Notes: generated by a model from the letters alone, not told the origin. A stretch of 64,000 nucleotides of DNA from Qipengyuania vesicularis (GCF_019711415.1 NZ_JAIGNJ010000004.1:1-64000), one strand, 5' to 3'; counted from the first letter of the stretch, positions 1-8,492 are shown. Made by a program: numbers and translations.

Positions 1-77
1 CCGAACCCGAACCCGAACCCGAACCCGAACCCGAACCCGAACCCGAACCCGAACCCGAACCCGAACCCGAACCCGAA
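1..77 (+). repeat. Hexanucleotide tandem repeat (CCGAAC)n coding for Glu-Pro
   Basis: Twelve perfect tandem copies of CCGAAC occupy 1-72 and a partial unit runs to 77; the array reaches the window edge, so its full length is unknown. It lies inside the coding frame and encodes alternating Glu and Pro. Because the unit is 6 bp, copy-number change would alter the spacer length without shifting the frame. Confidence 0.95.
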
Positions 78-962
78 GCCCGTCCGAGGATCTATGCCGA
101 TCCCTCTTATGAAGAGGATCACGAGCCTTATACGCGCTCGGTCTATCAGCCGGATGTTGATCTATCCTTCGGTGAAACCATCGGGCAAAGTTCCAATGTT
201 CTCGAGCGATACCGGCTAGATAAATTCGGTTTCTGGTGGCTGCTGGGCCTGCTGTTTCTGATCGCCATGTGCACCGGTGACGACGACGAGCCACCGCGCT
301 CCGAGACGGCCGTTTCGCAAACCTCCTATCCCACCGATTTCATGGAGGGTCCGCCGACGGCCAACGGTAGGGTGGTCGACACCCGCCGTCTGGACCCAAT
401 TGTCGCAGATCTGTTTGGCGATGATGTAGACTATGCCGAAATTGTCGAAAGCGATGCCGAATTCGCGGAGGTCTTTGCTTTCCATGTGGCCGATGAGGGC
501 TATGACCCGGCCAAAGCGCGCGCCTATCTGCGCGACGAAATGATGCGGGTGCGCTCGGTGGTGTCGACCAGCGATCTGCTAGCGGCAAGCAGGGTCTATC
601 TCGCCTGGCTCAAGGCTGCGCAAGCCGAAGGCGGCGACTATTGCCGCGACATCTACACCAAGGCTTTCCTGAAAGAGGGTTTCTCTCCTGGGCCCGAAAT
701 CCTCGCAAGCGAACGTGAACTTGCGAAACTTTATCTGGACCGGCGGAACTACCTCAAACCGGTGGAAGTGGTGGCAAGTGTCGAGCTTCAGGAAAGCGTC
801 ATCGGGCGGACCCAGGCATTGACTGGCCTGACCCGCGAAGAAATCGGCGCCGCGCTCGCCGATGACCGCTCTCCTGAGCGCTGTGCAGTTACGATCGGTC
901 TTGTCGAAGCCCTGATGGAGGATGGCGGCGAGAATGCGTACCGGGGATTGGCAGCCCTTTGA
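1..962 (+). CDS. Membrane protein with Glu-Pro repeat (5' end outside window)
   Basis: The reading frame is open from position 3 to the TGA at 960-962, so at least 319 codons are visible and the start lies upstream of the window. It begins with about 12 Glu-Pro dipeptides, continues through an acidic, Tyr-rich stretch, and then has one hydrophobic segment at about 225-271 (FGFWWLLGLLFLIAMC), followed by an acidic patch and a mostly helical soluble domain of about 215 residues. I recognise no family. The (EP)n stretch before a single membrane segment suggests a stiff spacer, as in TonB-like proteins, but this is inference. The N-terminal domain that would identify the protein is not visible. 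Confidence 0.75.
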   Translation, partial: EPEPEPEPEPEPEPEPEPEPEPEPEARPRIYADPSYEEDHEPYTRSVYQPDVDLSFGETIGQSSNVLERYRLDKFGFWWLLGLLFLIAMCTGDDDEPPRSETAVSQTSYPTDFMEGPPTANGRVVDTRRLDPIVADLFGDDVDYAEIVESDAEFAEVFAFHVADEGYDPAKARAYLRDEMMRVRSVVSTSDLLAASRVYLAWLKAAQAEGGDYCRDIYTKAFLKEGFSPGPEILASERELAKLYLDRRNYLKPVEVVASVELQESVIGRTQALTGLTREEIGAALADDRSPERCAVTIGLVEALMEDGGENAYRGLAAL

Positions 963-1014
963 CGAGCACGATAGTTCGAGTGGAACCCGCGAGAACGCGA
1001 AGCGCTGAGGACAT

Positions 1015-3483
1015 GTGAGCGCAGCAAGCATCCCTCCCGAAATCTTAGACTGGTTCGCAGGTCGTAGCTGGCGCATCCGAACTCACCAGGAGGCGATGCT
1101 GGCCGCGAGCGATGCAGGGCGTCATGCCCTGCTGGTGGCCGATACCGGCGCCGGCAAGACGCTCGCGGGCTTCCTGACGACGCTGGCGGCCTTCACGCCT
1201 TCGCGCAGCGGGTGCGAACCGCCGGAAGGACTCCACACGCTCTATGTCTCGCCCCTCAAGGCGCTGGCTCATGACGTGCAGCGCAACCTCCTTACGCCGG
1301 TCGAGGAGATGGGCCTGCCGATCACGGTGGAGACCCGGAGCGGCGATACTCCCTCGGACCGCAAGAAGCGCCAGCGGACGCGTCCTCCAAATGTCCTGCT
1401 GACCACGCCCGAGAGCCTGTCGCTGCTGCTGTCCTATCCGGACAGTTTCGAGATGTTCAGGGGCCTCAAGCGCACTGTTATTGATGAGGTACACGCCTTC
1501 GCCACGGGCAAACGAGGCGACCTGCTGGCGCTCGCGCTCACCCGTCTGCAGGCCATTTCTCCGGACATGCAGCGCGCTGCCCTTTCGGCGACGGTTGCCG
1601 GGCCGGAGGTCTTTCGCGAGTGGCTCGCGCCGTGGGGCGACATCGACAGCGTTGAGCTGGTCGAAGGCGAGCAGGGGGCGCCCGCCGAGGTCGAAATCCT
1701 GCTCCCCGACGAAGAGCGCGTGCCCTGGGGCGGACATGCGGCGACATGGGCGATCCCGCAGCTCTACCAAGAGATCCGGCGCAACAAGACGACGCTTGTG
1801 TTCACCAACACGCGCTTCCTTGCCGAGTACATCTTCCAGCACCTTTGGGATGTGAACGAGGAGAACCTGCCGATCGGCATCCACCACGGCTCGCTCTCGA
1901 AGGAGGCGCGGCGCAAGGTGGAGGGCGCGATGGCGCGGGGGGAGTTACGCGCGCTCGTTGCCACGGCCAGTCTCGATCTTGGCGTCGACTGGGGCGATAT
2001 CGACCTCGTGGTGCAGATGGGCGCCCCCAAGGGGTCTTCGCGGCTCTTGCAGCGCATAGGGCGCGCCAATCACCGGCTCGACCAGCCTTCGCGTGCCTTG
2101 CTTGTCCCCGGCAACCGCTTCGAATTTCTCGAGGCGACAGCGGCGAAGGAAGCCGTCGACGAGGGCAAGCGCGACGGTGAGGATTTCCGTGCCGGCGGGC
2201 TCGACGTCCTGGCGCAACACGTCATGGCCTGTGCCTGCGCCTCGCCGTTTCAGGAAGAGGAGCTGATTCGCGAAGTGCGCTCCAGCCTAGCCTATGCCTG
2301 GGTCGACGAGCAGGTCTGGGAGCGCGTGCTCACTTTCGTCGCGACGGGTGGCTACGCGCTCCAGGCCTATGACAAGTTCAAGCGCATCGTGCGCGACAGG
2401 CAGGGCGTCTGGCGGCTGACCCATCCCGAGCAGGCAGCGCGCCACCGCCTGAACGCAGGTATCATAATCGACAGCGAGATGCTTGAGGTGCGGTTCAATT
2501 CCGGGCGCGGACGCGGCGGACGCAGCCTCGGAAAGATCGAGGAGCGTTTCGCCGCGCAGCTCAGCCCGGGGGACACATTCGCCTTCGCGGGGATGAGCCT
2601 CGAGGTGGTCAAGCTCCAAGACATGGAAGTGCTGGTGAAGGCCGCGACTTCCAATGCCATGATCCCGAGCTATGGCGGCGCGCGCATGCCGCTCACCACC
2701 CATCTGGCCGAGCGGGTGCGGACCATGTTGGTCGACCGGGCGGGCTGGGCGCGTTTTCCCGACGATGTGCGCGAATGGCTGGAAGTGCAGGACTGGCGCA
2801 GCCAGATGCCCGGGCCGGGGCAGCTGCTGGTCGAAAGCTTCCCGCACGCCAAGCGTCATTACTCGGTCTACTATACTTTCGAGGGCTGGAACGCGAACCA
2901 GAGCCTGGGGATGCTGATCACGCGGCGGATGGAGGATCGCGGGCTGATGCCGGGCGGTTTCGTCGCCAACGACTACAGCCTTGCCGTGTGGGGTCTGAAA
3001 CCGGTGAAAGATCCTGCGCCGCTGCTCTCACCCGACATCCTGCAGGACGAGTTCATCGAGTGGGTGCAGAACTCGCACTTGCTTCGCAGGGCGTTTCGCG
3101 AGGTTGCCGTGATCGGGGGACTGGTCGAGCGCCAGCATCCAGGCAAGCGCAAGACCGGCAAGCAAGTCACCTTTTCGACCGACCTGATCTACGACGTGCT
3201 GCGGAAGTACGAGCCCGACCACGTCCTTCTGGAGGCGGCCTGGGCCGATGCGCGGGCGCGGATGACCGATGTCGGTAGGCTCGGCGACCTGCTCGATCGA
3301 TCGGCCGAACAGCTGGTGCATGTGGAGCTCGACCGGGTCAGCCCGCTTGCCGTCCCGGTGATGGTCATGATCGGCCGCGAGGCGACGCCGCAAGGGTCGG
3401 TGGACGACGAGCTGCTACTGGAAGCGGAAAGCCTCGCTGGCGCTGCCATGCGAGTCGATGACTTGCCACTTACGGACGAGTAG
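1015..3483 (+). CDS. Ligase-associated DEXH-box DNA helicase (Lhr-like)
   Basis: This 822-residue superfamily 2 helicase has a Walker A motif ADTGAGKT at about residues 42-49, a DEVH box in VIDEVHAFA near residue 157, motif III SATVA, and motif VI QRIGRANHR near residue 347, followed by the long Lhr-type C-terminal region. The length matches the ligase-associated DEXH helicases, which in many bacteria travel with an ATP-dependent DNA ligase, an exonuclease and a metallophosphatase for repair. None of those partners is visible here. The GTG start at 1015 is chosen because GAGG lies just upstream and the overlapping ATG at 1013 runs straight into a stop. Its 3' end overlaps the convergent ExbD-like gene by 14 bp. 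Confidence 0.88.
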   Translation: MSAASIPPEILDWFAGRSWRIRTHQEAMLAASDAGRHALLVADTGAGKTLAGFLTTLAAFTPSRSGCEPPEGLHTLYVSPLKALAHDVQRNLLTPVEEMGLPITVETRSGDTPSDRKKRQRTRPPNVLLTTPESLSLLLSYPDSFEMFRGLKRTVIDEVHAFATGKRGDLLALALTRLQAISPDMQRAALSATVAGPEVFREWLAPWGDIDSVELVEGEQGAPAEVEILLPDEERVPWGGHAATWAIPQLYQEIRRNKTTLVFTNTRFLAEYIFQHLWDVNEENLPIGIHHGSLSKEARRKVEGAMARGELRALVATASLDLGVDWGDIDLVVQMGAPKGSSRLLQRIGRANHRLDQPSRALLVPGNRFEFLEATAAKEAVDEGKRDGEDFRAGGLDVLAQHVMACACASPFQEEELIREVRSSLAYAWVDEQVWERVLTFVATGGYALQAYDKFKRIVRDRQGVWRLTHPEQAARHRLNAGIIIDSEMLEVRFNSGRGRGGRSLGKIEERFAAQLSPGDTFAFAGMSLEVVKLQDMEVLVKAATSNAMIPSYGGARMPLTTHLAERVRTMLVDRAGWARFPDDVREWLEVQDWRSQMPGPGQLLVESFPHAKRHYSVYYTFEGWNANQSLGMLITRRMEDRGLMPGGFVANDYSLAVWGLKPVKDPAPLLSPDILQDEFIEWVQNSHLLRRAFREVAVIGGLVERQHPGKRKTGKQVTFSTDLIYDVLRKYEPDHVLLEAAWADARARMTDVGRLGDLLDRSAEQLVHVELDRVSPLAVPVMVMIGREATPQGSVDDELLLEAESLAGAAMRVDDLPLTDE

Positions 3484-4024
3484 AGGGCATGGAATGCGGT
3501 GAGGGGAGCGGGGCGCAATCTTCCCGCGACGGAGGGGCAAGCTCTGCGAAGCTATCGGGATCTTCGTAGCGCCGGTATCGCTCGATCTCCGAGAAGCGGA
3601 AGCAGCGATCGATAGCCCCATGCTTTCGAACAAGGTCGAGAACCTGAATGGCTCGGGCATAGGATGCGTCGGCTTCTGGCGCGAACAGCAGGGGGGCGTT
3701 CTCGCCACCAAGCTTGGGCCGTTCGAGTATCCGGCCCAGCTCCTCATCACTGACCTGCGCGCCGTTCCACAGTATTGCGCCATCGGCGGTCACGATCAGG
3801 CGATTGACGGGAGGGCTGAGCGGACCGGGGCCGTCATCTGGATAAGGTGCGGGCAGGTCGACCGTCAGCGCGTTCGGCGCAATGCCATAGCTCGACGCGA
3901 CAAGTGCCCCGGCTATGGCAAAGACCCCGGCGAGCGGCACGAAGCTGATCCAGCGTAGCGGCTCACCGTGATCGTATGGCTCTATCCGGCGACGCCAGCG
4001 CCGGGAACGCGACTCAATCGGCAC
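3470..4024 (-). CDS. ExbD-like protein lacking the membrane aspartate
   Basis: The 184-residue product starts at a GTG (4022-4024) that overlaps the end of the upstream exbD by 11 bp, so the two are probably translationally coupled. It has a basic N-terminus, one membrane segment (WISFVPLAGVFAIAGALVAS), and a periplasmic part with the ExbD-type pattern RLIVTADGAILWNGAQVSD followed by an alpha/beta region. The normal ExbD signature, a conserved Asp within the PxxDVxLVLL stretch, is absent: the segment has no acidic residue. Two cysteines lie outside the membrane. It is likely a derived accessory of a TonB-type motor rather than a proton-conducting subunit. The family call rests on position and the C-terminal pattern. 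Confidence 0.7.
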   Translation of the reverse strand: MPIESRSRRWRRRIEPYDHGEPLRWISFVPLAGVFAIAGALVASSYGIAPNALTVDLPAPYPDDGPGPLSPPVNRLIVTADGAILWNGAQVSDEELGRILERPKLGGENAPLLFAPEADASYARAIQVLDLVRKHGAIDRCFRFSEIERYRRYEDPDSFAELAPPSREDCAPLPSPHSMPSTRP

Positions 4025-4442
4025 CGAATTCGCGGTATTTGTGATTGCCGACGAAGGCAAAGTTCTCGATCCCCGCATCCTTGATGAGGGCGATGGTCCT
4101 TGCGGATGTCTGGTACGATGCCAATGCGTCGGGCTCGAAGCGCACCACTGGTTGGGTTTCGAGCTTGGCGGTCGAGGCGAGTTGGTTGAGCAATTCCTGG
4201 CGGTCCATCTCCGCACCGTTCCAGTAGAGTCGATCGCTGCGGTCGATATGGACCACATTGATATCGAGGATATCCTCTTCGCCCTCGCCATTGGGGAGCG
4301 GGATGAGCAGGGCGTGAGTGGCGATCGGGATGACCATGATGAACATGATCAGGAGGACAAGCAGGACATCGATGAACGGTGTAACGTTCATATCGCTGAA
4401 ATAGCTTTGCGGGGACGGCGAACGGCGCGCGGCAATGGGCAT
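4014..4442 (-). CDS. exbD: ExbD/TolR family protein (third ExbD of the cluster)
   Basis: A 142-residue single-pass protein with the classic ExbD signature MNVTPFIDVLLVLLIMF, which keeps the aspartate that carries protons in the ExbB-ExbD motor. A periplasmic domain with LYWNGAEMDRQEL and a C-terminal NFAFVGNHKYREF follows. ExbD proteins anchor in the inner membrane and convert proton flow into TonB motion. A GAGGAG ribosome site lies about 6 bases before the ATG. It is separated from the tonB-exbB-exbD-exbD unit by an intrinsic terminator, so it may have its own promoter in the 165-bp gap, and it is coupled to the following aspartate-less ExbD-like gene. Confidence 0.9.
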   Translation of the reverse strand: MPIAARRSPSPQSYFSDMNVTPFIDVLLVLLIMFIMVIPIATHALLIPLPNGEGEEDILDINVVHIDRSDRLYWNGAEMDRQELLNQLASTAKLETQPVVRFEPDALASYQTSARTIALIKDAGIENFAFVGNHKYREFGAD

Positions 4443-4552
4443 GGCACTCTCCTCTCGATTAATGTAATAACATCACAAATAGAGGAAGAAGGCAAGGGCC
4501 TCGTCCTGGCCCATAGATGGCCAGTGCCTTCGCGACCGCAGTGGTTCCGGCA

Positions 4553-4580
4553 ACAAAAAAGGGGCGGATCGCTCCGCCCC
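4553..4580 (-). terminator. Intrinsic terminator after exbD2
   Basis: Read on the minus strand, an 8-bp GGGGCGGA/TCCGCCCC stem with a 4-base loop (4561-4580) is followed by six or seven T residues (complement of the A run 4554-4560). It lies just downstream of the second exbD and before the third, which argues that the four exbD genes form two transcription units. Confidence 0.85.
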
Positions 4581-4607
4581 TTCCTCGGTGTTTCTCTTTC
4601 GAAACGC

Positions 4608-5051
4608 TTACTGCATGCCGGCCTTGCCGAAGGTGCGGTAGCGTTCGTTGCCGACGAAGCCGAACTTCGTCACGCCGCTGGCCTTGATGACCTGAAGCAC
4701 GCGGGCCGAAAGGTCGTAGCTGGCGAGCGCTTCGGGCTCGAACTGCAGTTCGGGCTCGGGATCGATCGTCATCGATTGCTGCAGCAGGTTAACGAGATCG
4801 CCCATCTGGATCTCCTCGCCGTTCCAAAGCATCCGATCGTCCTGGGTGAGGATGAGCTTGTTCTTGTCGGGCTCGACCGTCACCGGGGGCGGATTGGGGT
4901 TGGGTTGCGGCAGGTCGATGTCGACCGAGTGCGTCGCGACCGGAATGGTGATGATGAACATGATGAGGAGAACGAGCAGGACGTCGATCAACGGCGTCAT
5001 GTTCATTTCCATCATCGGAGAGCCATCGTCGCTACCGCCTGACATTGCCAT
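4608..5051 (-). CDS. exbD: ExbD/TolR family protein (second ExbD)
   Basis: This 147-residue protein has a short polar N-terminus, the ExbD signature MNMTPLIDVLLVLLIMF with the motor aspartate, a Pro/Asn-rich linker (DLPQPNPNPPP), and a periplasmic domain with MLWNGEEIQ and a C-terminal KFGFVGNERYRTF. The C-terminal half closely resembles the third ExbD of the cluster, which suggests duplication. It is the last gene before the terminator at 4553-4580 and follows exbD1 with a 49-bp gap. The role is proton-driven energising of TonB together with ExbB in the inner membrane. Confidence 0.93.
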   Translation of the reverse strand: MAMSGGSDDGSPMMEMNMTPLIDVLLVLLIMFIITIPVATHSVDIDLPQPNPNPPPVTVEPDKNKLILTQDDRMLWNGEEIQMGDLVNLLQQSMTIDPEPELQFEPEALASYDLSARVLQVIKASGVTKFGFVGNERYRTFGKAGMQ

Positions 5052-5100
5052 GGTGGGTTACTCCTGAAAAACTTGCCTGAACCGAAGGTCTTCCGACCTA

Positions 5101-5631
5101 TCAGCCGTTCGGATCGACCGGGTTCGAAATGAAGCCGACGGTGGGATAGCCTGCCGCCTGCACGTTGTAGATCGCGCCTGCGACACACGACCACGGCGCA
5201 TTCACGTCGCCGCGAATGTGGACCTGCGGGATCTTGTCCGGGTCTTCCATGATCGCTTCGGGACCACCGGCACGCTGCACGATGTTGTCGAGGCGTTCGA
5301 AAGCCTGGTCGTAGAGCTCTTCCGAGGTCACTGCAGTGATGTTGTTGAAGTAGACGCGGCAGTCACCGTTGCGCGAGGCGCCTTCGAAGCCAGCCTGGCC
5401 AGCGCTGCGCCCTGCATCGTCGGTAGTGCTGACGGTCAGCAGCAGGTTCTCGACCTTGTCTTTCGACTCGACCGATTCGAGCACCGGGATTTCCAGTTTC
5501 TCGATGGTCTGGATCGCGACCGGGACCGCGATGAGGAAGATGATCAGGAGCACCAGCATCACGTCCACGAGCGGCGTGGTGTTGATGTCCGACATCGGCG
5601 TCTCTGCGCCGCCTCCCATCTGGATCGCCAT
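5101..5631 (-). CDS. exbD: ExbD/TolR family protein with enlarged periplasmic domain (first ExbD)
   Basis: The 176-residue product has the ExbD signature INTTPLVDVMLVLLIIF including the motor aspartate. Its periplasmic part is longer than in the sister ExbD proteins: a Gly/Ser-rich insertion and a region with two cysteines (in NGDCRVYF and WSCVAG) lie between the membrane segment and the C-terminal GYPTVGFIS. Two cysteines in a periplasmic domain could form a disulfide; that is inference. It lies between exbB and the second exbD in the same orientation, with gaps of 88 and 49 bp. Confidence 0.9.
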   Translation of the reverse strand: MAIQMGGGAETPMSDINTTPLVDVMLVLLIIFLIAVPVAIQTIEKLEIPVLESVESKDKVENLLLTVSTTDDAGRSAGQAGFEGASRNGDCRVYFNNITAVTSEELYDQAFERLDNIVQRAGGPEAIMEDPDKIPQVHIRGDVNAPWSCVAGAIYNVQAAGYPTVGFISNPVDPNG

Positions 5632-5719
5632 ATCTTACATCCTATCCGTACAAATATTCACACGATTGCGCTTGGAGCGTGCAGGCGCGGGAAGCCGGGG
5701 GCGTCCCGCGCCTTGCAGA

Positions 5720-6511
5720 TCAGCGCTTGGTCGTGGTGGTGGTGGTCGCACCGGCTGCCGGAGTTGCCGGACGTGCCGATGCTGCCTTGCCGGCGGTCTG
5801 CGTCGACGTTGCCGTCATCACGGCCGGCTTGATGGCGCCGTTCGAGTTGATGTTGGCGAGCAGATCGGTCGAGAAGCCGGTCATCATGTCGGCGATGCGA
5901 CGGTTGCGGCTCTGCAGCCAGTTGTAGGCGAACACGGCCGGAACGGCGACGAGCAGACCGATAGCGGTCATGATCAGTGCCTCACCAACCGGGCCTGCGA
6001 CCTTGTCGATCGAAGCCGAGCCGGCCATGCCGATATTGATCAGGGCGCGGTAGATACCGATCACGGTGCCGAGCAGGCCGACGAAGGGAGCGGTTGCACC
6101 CACGGTCGCGAGGAACGGCAGGCCGCCTGCGAGCTTGGCGTTGATGGCATGCTCAGAGCGAGCCAGCGTGCCGTGCAGCCAGTCATGCGCTTCGAGATTG
6201 TTCTGCATCTTCTCGTGCTTCGATTCGGCTTCGACCGCATCGTCGACGAGCTGACGCCATGCGCTGTTCTTTTCCAGCTTGGTCGCCCCTTCCTTGAGCG
6301 TGTTGGCCTTCCAGAAGCTGGTGCGGACAGCCTTGTACTGGTTCATCACCTTCTGCTGTTCGAACAGCTTGGTGAACAGGATGTAGAACGAGCCCACCGA
6401 CATGATGACCATAACGCCGAGGATGAACCAGGCGACGAAGCCGCCCTGTTCCATGGCTTCCATGAAGCCGAACGATGCCTGCGGAGCAGCGGAAAGAAGT
6501 GAGAAAGTCAT
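5720..6511 (-). CDS. exbB: ExbB/TolQ/MotA-type proton channel protein
   Basis: The 263-residue protein has three membrane segments at about residues 25-46, 131-153 and 177-197, the ExbB/TolQ topology. The second and third carry the family pattern LPFLATVGATAPFVGLLGTV and EALIMTAIGLLVAVPAV. A cytoplasmic helical region spans residues 50-125. The last 35 residues are rich in Ala and Thr and end in a run of threonines, a non-conserved tail. It follows tonB by 47 bp and would form the pentameric channel into which ExbD inserts to drive TonB. Confidence 0.93.
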   Translation of the reverse strand: MTFSLLSAAPQASFGFMEAMEQGGFVAWFILGVMVIMSVGSFYILFTKLFEQQKVMNQYKAVRTSFWKANTLKEGATKLEKNSAWRQLVDDAVEAESKHEKMQNNLEAHDWLHGTLARSEHAINAKLAGGLPFLATVGATAPFVGLLGTVIGIYRALINIGMAGSASIDKVAGPVGEALIMTAIGLLVAVPAVFAYNWLQSRNRRIADMMTGFSTDLLANINSNGAIKPAVMTATSTQTAGKAASARPATPAAGATTTTTTKR

Positions 6512-6558
6512 AGCGAGTTATCCTCTTGAAAATTTGATCTTTTTGCCTGCCGATGTCC

Positions 6559-7227
6559 CTAGTCGGGCAGGACGTACCGGATCGATTGGCTGAGTGTGTC
6601 AGGAATCGGGTCGCCGGCCGCATTGAGCGCGGGATTGTAGCGAGCATACCGCTGCATACCCCGGCAGGCGGCCTGATCGAGGGCCGACGAGCCTGAGCTT
6701 CCGGTAACAGCACACCCTTCGACGCGTCCGTTGGCGCCAACGGTGATGCGCATGGTAACCGTGCCCTGCTCCTCGCGACGAAGTGCGCTTGAGGGGTAGT
6801 CGCCCTGGATACGAGCGGCCCAGCGGTTGAGGTTATCTGCGGACGCCGAACGAGCGCGCGACGGCGGCGGCGGCGGTGCCGGAGGTGCGGGCGGCGGGAT
6901 CGTCAACGCGGGCGGAGCCGGCGGCGGGATCGTTGGCGTCGTCCTCAGCGGCGGCGGCGCAGGCGCGATATTGATCGGCGGTGCGGGCGCGACCGGCGGC
7001 GGCGGGGCCGTGTCCGGCACGTCTTCGGGCGGCGGCGGGGGTTCGTCTTCCGGCTCCGGCGGGGGCGGCTCTTCCACGTCGATCGTCGTTACGCGCTCAA
7101 CCACCTTCTGCACCGCATTGTATGCGAGACCGGTGATCAGAGCGTAACCGAGGGCAATGTGGATGAGGGCAACGATGATGATCGCAATAATGCGATTCCC
7201 ACTCATCTGTTGGTCAGCATAAGCCAT
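6559..7227 (-). CDS. tonB: TonB energy transducer
   Basis: The 222-residue product has an N-terminal membrane anchor (about residues 12-34), a Pro-rich spacer (about 52-122, many runs of 3-5 prolines alternating with Glu, Ala and Ile) and a C-terminal TonB domain (about 127-222) with YPSSALRREEQGTVTMRITV and a closing SIRYVLP. Two cysteines occur in the C-terminal domain. TonB spans the periplasm and contacts the TonB box of outer-membrane receptors such as the one at 28.2-31.0 kb. It is the first gene of the tonB-exbB-exbD-exbD unit. Confidence 0.93.
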   Translation of the reverse strand: MAYADQQMSGNRIIAIIIVALIHIALGYALITGLAYNAVQKVVERVTTIDVEEPPPPEPEDEPPPPPEDVPDTAPPPPVAPAPPINIAPAPPPLRTTPTIPPPAPPALTIPPPAPPAPPPPPSRARSASADNLNRWAARIQGDYPSSALRREEQGTVTMRITVGANGRVEGCAVTGSSGSSALDQAACRGMQRYARYNPALNAAGDPIPDTLSQSIRYVLPD

Positions 7228-7593
7228 TCGGTTGCATCACTCCATCGTGTCTGCCCGATTCGCACCGGGCCATTTTCGACGCCGCTTGGGGGATGGGGCC
7301 ATTGTCCTCGTCCCCGGCGCCGTATTCCATTTCACACCTTCGCGAACCCGATCAGGAACATCGGCGTAAACCCCGGCTTGTTCCTGAAAATATCGCCAAA
7401 GGCAACACTCAGGCAATATTGTATCATTAACCGAGTTCTGGTGCACCCCTTAGCGGTGCTGGCCTTGGGGGGCAAACGCTTTATCGGTTAAGCACCGATT
7501 CACCGATACGTGGACAGGGAACGTATCAAGCCGTCCTGTGGTTTCCACGTGGATGCCAAGCGACGGAAATTGTGAGAGGTTTAACCCGCATAA
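7228..7593. other. 366-bp divergent intergenic region (tonB / secreted protein)
   Basis: No gene is visible. The region must hold the divergent start regions of tonB (minus) and of the secreted protein at 7594 (plus). It contains an AT-rich patch around 7405-7432 that could serve the tonB promoter, and a 6-bp inverted repeat ATCGGT-N5-ACCGAT at 7483-7499. I could not fix a -35/-10 pair with confidence for either gene. Confidence 0.5.
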
Positions 7594-8415
7594 ATGCCGA
7601 AACGACCGATACTTGCCGGCTTCGCCGCAATCCTCCTCACCACTCCGCTTGCCGCGCAGGACGCGCCGGCGAATGCGCTCACCTATGCGGATATCGTCGG
7701 GCTTGCGGATGCGGCGCCGCTCGTCGTTCGGGCCGAGGTGCGCAAGCAGGTAGCGGTCGCGCCCGAACGCGCCCCGGGCCTCGCGCCCGGCCACGTCCGG
7801 CTCTTCATCGAAGCTCGTACAAAGGCACTGATCGCGGGCAACGTCCCCCTGGGTGAGAACCTGAGATATCTTGTCGACGTACCGCTCGGCGCGAACGGCA
7901 AGGCGCCGAAGCTGAAGAAGCGCGAGTTCGTCCTTTTCGCCCGCAGCGTCCCGGGCCGCCCGGGCGAGATCCAGCTGGTCGGAGAAGGCGCACAGCAACC
8001 GTGGAGTGCGGACTTCGAGTCGCGCTTGCGCCCGGTGTTGTCCTCGCTGGTCGCCGCCGATGCTCCGCCGCGCGTGACTCGGGTGGCCGATGCGCTGGCA
8101 GTGGAGGGCACGCTGGCCGGAGAATCGGAGACGCAGCTCTTCCTAGATACAGAAAACGATGGCCCGGTCTCGATTACCGTCGTCCGCCGACCCAACCAGA
8201 CACCGCGCTGGGGCGTTTCCTGGACTGAGATCGTCGACCAGTCGGCACGCCCTCCGCAAGCAGGGACACTTGGTTGGTATCGCCTCGCCTGCTCGCTTCC
8301 CGCCGACCTTCCGGGATCCGCCAATCTCTCGCGCGATTCGCGCAGCAGGGCCCTGGCGTCCCGCGACTATGCCTATGTGATCGAGCAGCTTGGGCCGTGC
8401 GAGCGAACGCTCTGA
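7594..8415 (+). CDS. Secreted protein of unknown function
   Basis: The 273-residue product starts with a clear signal peptide (MPKRPILAGFAAILLTTPLAAQ, cleavage near the AAQ-D site), so it is probably periplasmic. The mature part is a mixed alpha/beta protein rich in Arg and Pro, with two cysteines near the C-terminus (ACSLP and GPCER) that could pair. No catalytic motif is recognisable. It is divergent from tonB and followed after 77 bp by the thioesterase gene. Confidence 0.7.
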   Translation: MPKRPILAGFAAILLTTPLAAQDAPANALTYADIVGLADAAPLVVRAEVRKQVAVAPERAPGLAPGHVRLFIEARTKALIAGNVPLGENLRYLVDVPLGANGKAPKLKKREFVLFARSVPGRPGEIQLVGEGAQQPWSADFESRLRPVLSSLVAADAPPRVTRVADALAVEGTLAGESETQLFLDTENDGPVSITVVRRPNQTPRWGVSWTEIVDQSARPPQAGTLGWYRLACSLPADLPGSANLSRDSRSRALASRDYAYVIEQLGPCERTL

Positions 8416-8492
8416 CCGGTCCACGCTCAGCTTGAGCAGCGACAAGACAAACTGGTTCACGCCCGCACCTGCCTTGCGCTAGGCGATGGCCC

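Noticed and set aside
1-77. Tandem hexamers considered as a CRISPR or intergenic satellite
   Set aside because: There are no spacers, and the array is in frame with a long coding sequence.
4041-5042. 333-codon plus-strand frame across exbD2 and exbD3
   Set aside because: It runs through the terminator and two real exbD genes and has the composition of an antisense shadow.
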